A stretch of 35,993 bases of DNA from Bacteroidales bacterium. Lineage in GTDB: Bacteria > Bacteroidota > Bacteroidia > Bacteroidales > Prolixibacteraceae. The stretch spans positions 1 through 35,993 of the forward strand of contig JAAYAG010000109.1 of NCBI GenBank assembly GCA_012719495.1, read 5' to 3'. Below the pieces are notes generated by a model, which saw only the letters and a list, made by a program, of their open reading frames with translations, was not told the DNA's origin and did no database searches. This document shows positions 34,876 to 35,993 of the stretch, one piece after another; position 1 is the first letter of the stretch; each line of letters opens with the position of its first letter. Position numbers and translations under genes: made by a program.

Positions 34876-35012
34876 GGTAACGTTCCTTAGCTATGCCAAG
34901 TGTAGAACTTAGTGTTTATATTTTATCAATTTACTTTATACTTTACAGGCAAACCACATACTTTTACGTACAACCCACACCCACATTGGGCATAGGTTAC
35001 GTTGTAGTTAGC
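34876..35012 (-). other. attC-like integron recombination site (candidate)
   Basis: Read on the minus strand: GCTAAC, 11 bases, CTATGCC, 91 bases, GGCATAG, 9 bases, GTTACC. The inner 7-mers are perfect inverted repeats and extend with one unpaired base (CTATGCCCAATGTGG against CTACACTTGGCATAG). The outer 6-mers are complementary at five of six positions. Unequal spacers between inner and outer boxes, extrahelical bases on one arm and a total of 137 bases are what attC sites show. The stop codon of the upstream ORF (35008-35010) lies inside the first outer box, as in gene cassettes. The outer boxes deviate from the GTTRRRY consensus and no integrase is present. Confidence 0.5.
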
Positions 35013-35496
35013 TTTTTAAATTAAACTCGGAAAATTCATGGTCGAACAGTTTAGTTATCTTTTCATTGAGTCTCAAAATGAGTTTCAAAATCTCTTTATA
35101 TTCTTCTGTACTGGTATTCATAGGAAAAGTTTGTTCATAGTTTTCGAAGTCTCCTGTAATACTTTGAACTATTTGTCTATATGAAAATGAAGGAATTGAA
35201 TTGTCCGACATAGGACTAAAAACGCGATAAGAAGAATCTATCATTCCATGACCATATGGTACCATAAACCTCAATTGAATATTTCCGAAATAATAATCTT
35301 TATAAAACATCCGTTCAACTCCCGCTAATTTGAAATCTAGTTCAAGTTGATTTTTGATCTCTAAAGCTTCGTTTTTTTTCAGTCCCTTACGATTATCAAA
35401 GTCCCAAGAATTTTTACATAGCTGTACATATTCTGCCTTGTTTTCTAATTTATTAAGAATGGAATCACAAATTTGTTTAAAATCTAGTCCTGTCAT
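35008..35496 (-). CDS. Hypothetical protein, possible integron cassette gene
   Basis: 162 residues (MTGLDFKQICDSILNKLENK to the end EFNLKS). I do not recognise a family. It has no signal peptide or membrane helix. The first 60 residues are charged and helical, the middle (FYKDYYFGNIQLRFMVPYGH) looks like strands, and the C-terminal half returns to helices. Codon use is more AT-rich than in the core genes. Its TAA is embedded in the attC-like element, so it may be a mobile cassette cargo gene. An immunity-type or other small accessory role is possible but unsupported. Confidence 0.6.
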   Translation of the reverse strand: MTGLDFKQICDSILNKLENKAEYVQLCKNSWDFDNRKGLKKNEALEIKNQLELDFKLAGVERMFYKDYYFGNIQLRFMVPYGHGMIDSSYRVFSPMSDNSIPSFSYRQIVQSITGDFENYEQTFPMNTSTEEYKEILKLILRLNEKITKLFDHEFSEFNLKS

Positions 35497-35721
35497 GTTT
35501 ATTAATTTAGTGAGTTTTTTGCAAAATATTGACTAACTGTAAGAATATATAAACCCACACTCATTAAATCAGTTAATTATGTTTTCACTGAAAATATCCG
35601 AAATTATATCGTTAGCAATAGAATTCAATCATATCTTAAAAATAGATCTTGTTTTGGTATCTATTCTTGGTGAGTCGCTTTTTTAAATATCTAGTCCTAA
35701 ATTATGGCTACAGGTTAAACA
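35497..35721. other. Gene-free stretch between two small minus-strand ORFs
   Basis: About 225 AT-rich bases upstream of the 162-residue ORF. It should contain its promoter, but I see no convincing TTTG-N19-TAnnTTTG and no second attC-like pair of boxes. Confidence 0.4.
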
Positions 35722-35874
35722 TTAATGTATGATACTTATGTCACTCTGAGTTATTGATTTAGAATTGATGTCGTCCGCGGTGTGACAACTCCACACTTCG
35801 CCAATTTCTTGAGCTTTAACTGGCATTAAGTTAATTGCTAAAATAAGGATTATTAAGTTTAGGTTTTTTATCAT
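35722..35874 (-). CDS. Possible small secreted protein
   Basis: From the ATG at 35874 the frame gives 50 residues: a convincing signal peptide (MIKNLNLIILILAINLMPVKAQ) and only 28 mature residues (EIGEVWSCHTADDINSKSI and a short tail). It may be a small exported peptide or the 5' remnant of a longer, truncated secreted protein. I do not recognise it. An upstream in-frame extension to 35928 crosses an inverted repeat and is unlikely to be translated. Confidence 0.4.
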   Translation of the reverse strand: MIKNLNLIILILAINLMPVKAQEIGEVWSCHTADDINSKSITQSDISIIH

Positions 35875-35903
35875 TAGTAACCGACAAAAGTTTTTAGGAT
35901 AAA

Positions 35904-35931
35904 AGGTTGGCCAACCGAAGCCGACCAACCT
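35904..35931. repeat. Inverted repeat AGGTTGG/CCAACCT
   Basis: AGGTTGG (35904-35910) and CCAACCT (35925-35931) are perfect inverted repeats with a 14-base loop; GGTTGGCCAACC (35905-35916) is itself a perfect palindrome. On the minus strand it is followed by TTTT, so a weak terminator is one option. Confidence 0.5.
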
Positions 35932-35940
35932 GTATCTTTA

Positions 35941-35965
35941 CTGTGTAAACTAGCAATTTATACAG
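35941..35965. repeat. Small hairpin before the truncated ORF
   Basis: CTGTGTAAA (35941-35949) pairs with TTTATACAG (35957-35965), with one G-T pair and a 7-base loop. It ends directly before the ATG at 35967, so it could be an operator or control the start of that gene. Confidence 0.4.
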
Positions 35966-35966
35966 T

Positions 35967-35993
35967 ATGAGCGAAAATACGAATAAAAAATTA
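35967..35993 (+). CDS. 5' end of a gene cut by the window edge
   Basis: ATG at 35967 opens nine codons (MSENTNKKL) that run off the window. The hydrophilic N-terminus looks like a normal protein start. Too little is present to name it. Confidence 0.4.

Noticed and set aside
35497-35900. Second attC-like site on the upstream side of the 162-residue ORF
   Set aside because: Isolated GCTAAC and GTTACT words occur, but no pair of nested inverted boxes with matching spacing was found.

Overview
The window is core chromosome from a member of the Bacteroidota, most likely an environmental Bacteroidales. The reasons are: promoters of the form TTTG-N19-TAnnTTTG instead of -35/-10 boxes, few Shine-Dalgarno sequences, a NigD-like lipoprotein, a subtilase with a type IX secretion sorting tail, a Tat-exported Gfo/Idh/MocA protein, a tmRNA with tag GEENFALAA, and a Bacteroidota-type nadB-nadC-coaX neighbourhood. 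No rRNA, CRISPR array, insertion sequence or phage gene was seen.

Layout. 1-90: an 88-base imperfect palindrome. 122-9880 (minus strand): a cofactor and envelope cluster running nadB, nadC, coaX, a TPR protein, lptC, a CBS/CorC-type membrane protein and a PpiD-like foldase. It ends in a strong terminator, with a NigD-like lipoprotein beyond. 10266-19364: alternating genes (Gfo/Idh/MocA protein, ndk, a DHH phosphoesterase, a YciB-Nudix fusion, a glycosyltransferase with TPRs, an RsmI-like methyltransferase, a PhnP-like hydrolase, an MFS transporter). Three convergent pairs here overlap at their 3' ends. 19415-21847: tRNA-Ser(TGA), HU, a TrmH-type methyltransferase and an orphan LytTR response regulator. 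21846-32272: HEAT protein and uvrA, an ECF sigma factor divergent from uvrA, a 69-residue unknown protein, then xseB, xseA, a subtilase, mnmA and a DEAD-box helicase. 32531-34065: an alpha/beta-hydrolase-like protein and a YkvA-like protein, again overlapping. 34204-34708: tmRNA with promoter and terminator.

After ssrA the character changes. The DNA becomes visibly more AT-rich, the genes are small and unrecognised, and several inverted repeats appear. The 162-residue ORF at 35008-35496 ends inside a 137-base structure that looks like an integron attC site, so this may be a gene cassette parked beside ssrA. No integrase is in the window.

The observations most worth following are: the attC-like structure; the Gfo/Idh/MocA protein that has lost the family's catalytic Lys, Asp and His while keeping fold, NAD motif and Tat signal; the membrane YciB-Nudix fusion; and the PhnP-like gene whose TTG start overlaps the stop of a two-codon ATG-CAT-TGA frame. 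Most other genes are ordinary housekeeping functions.
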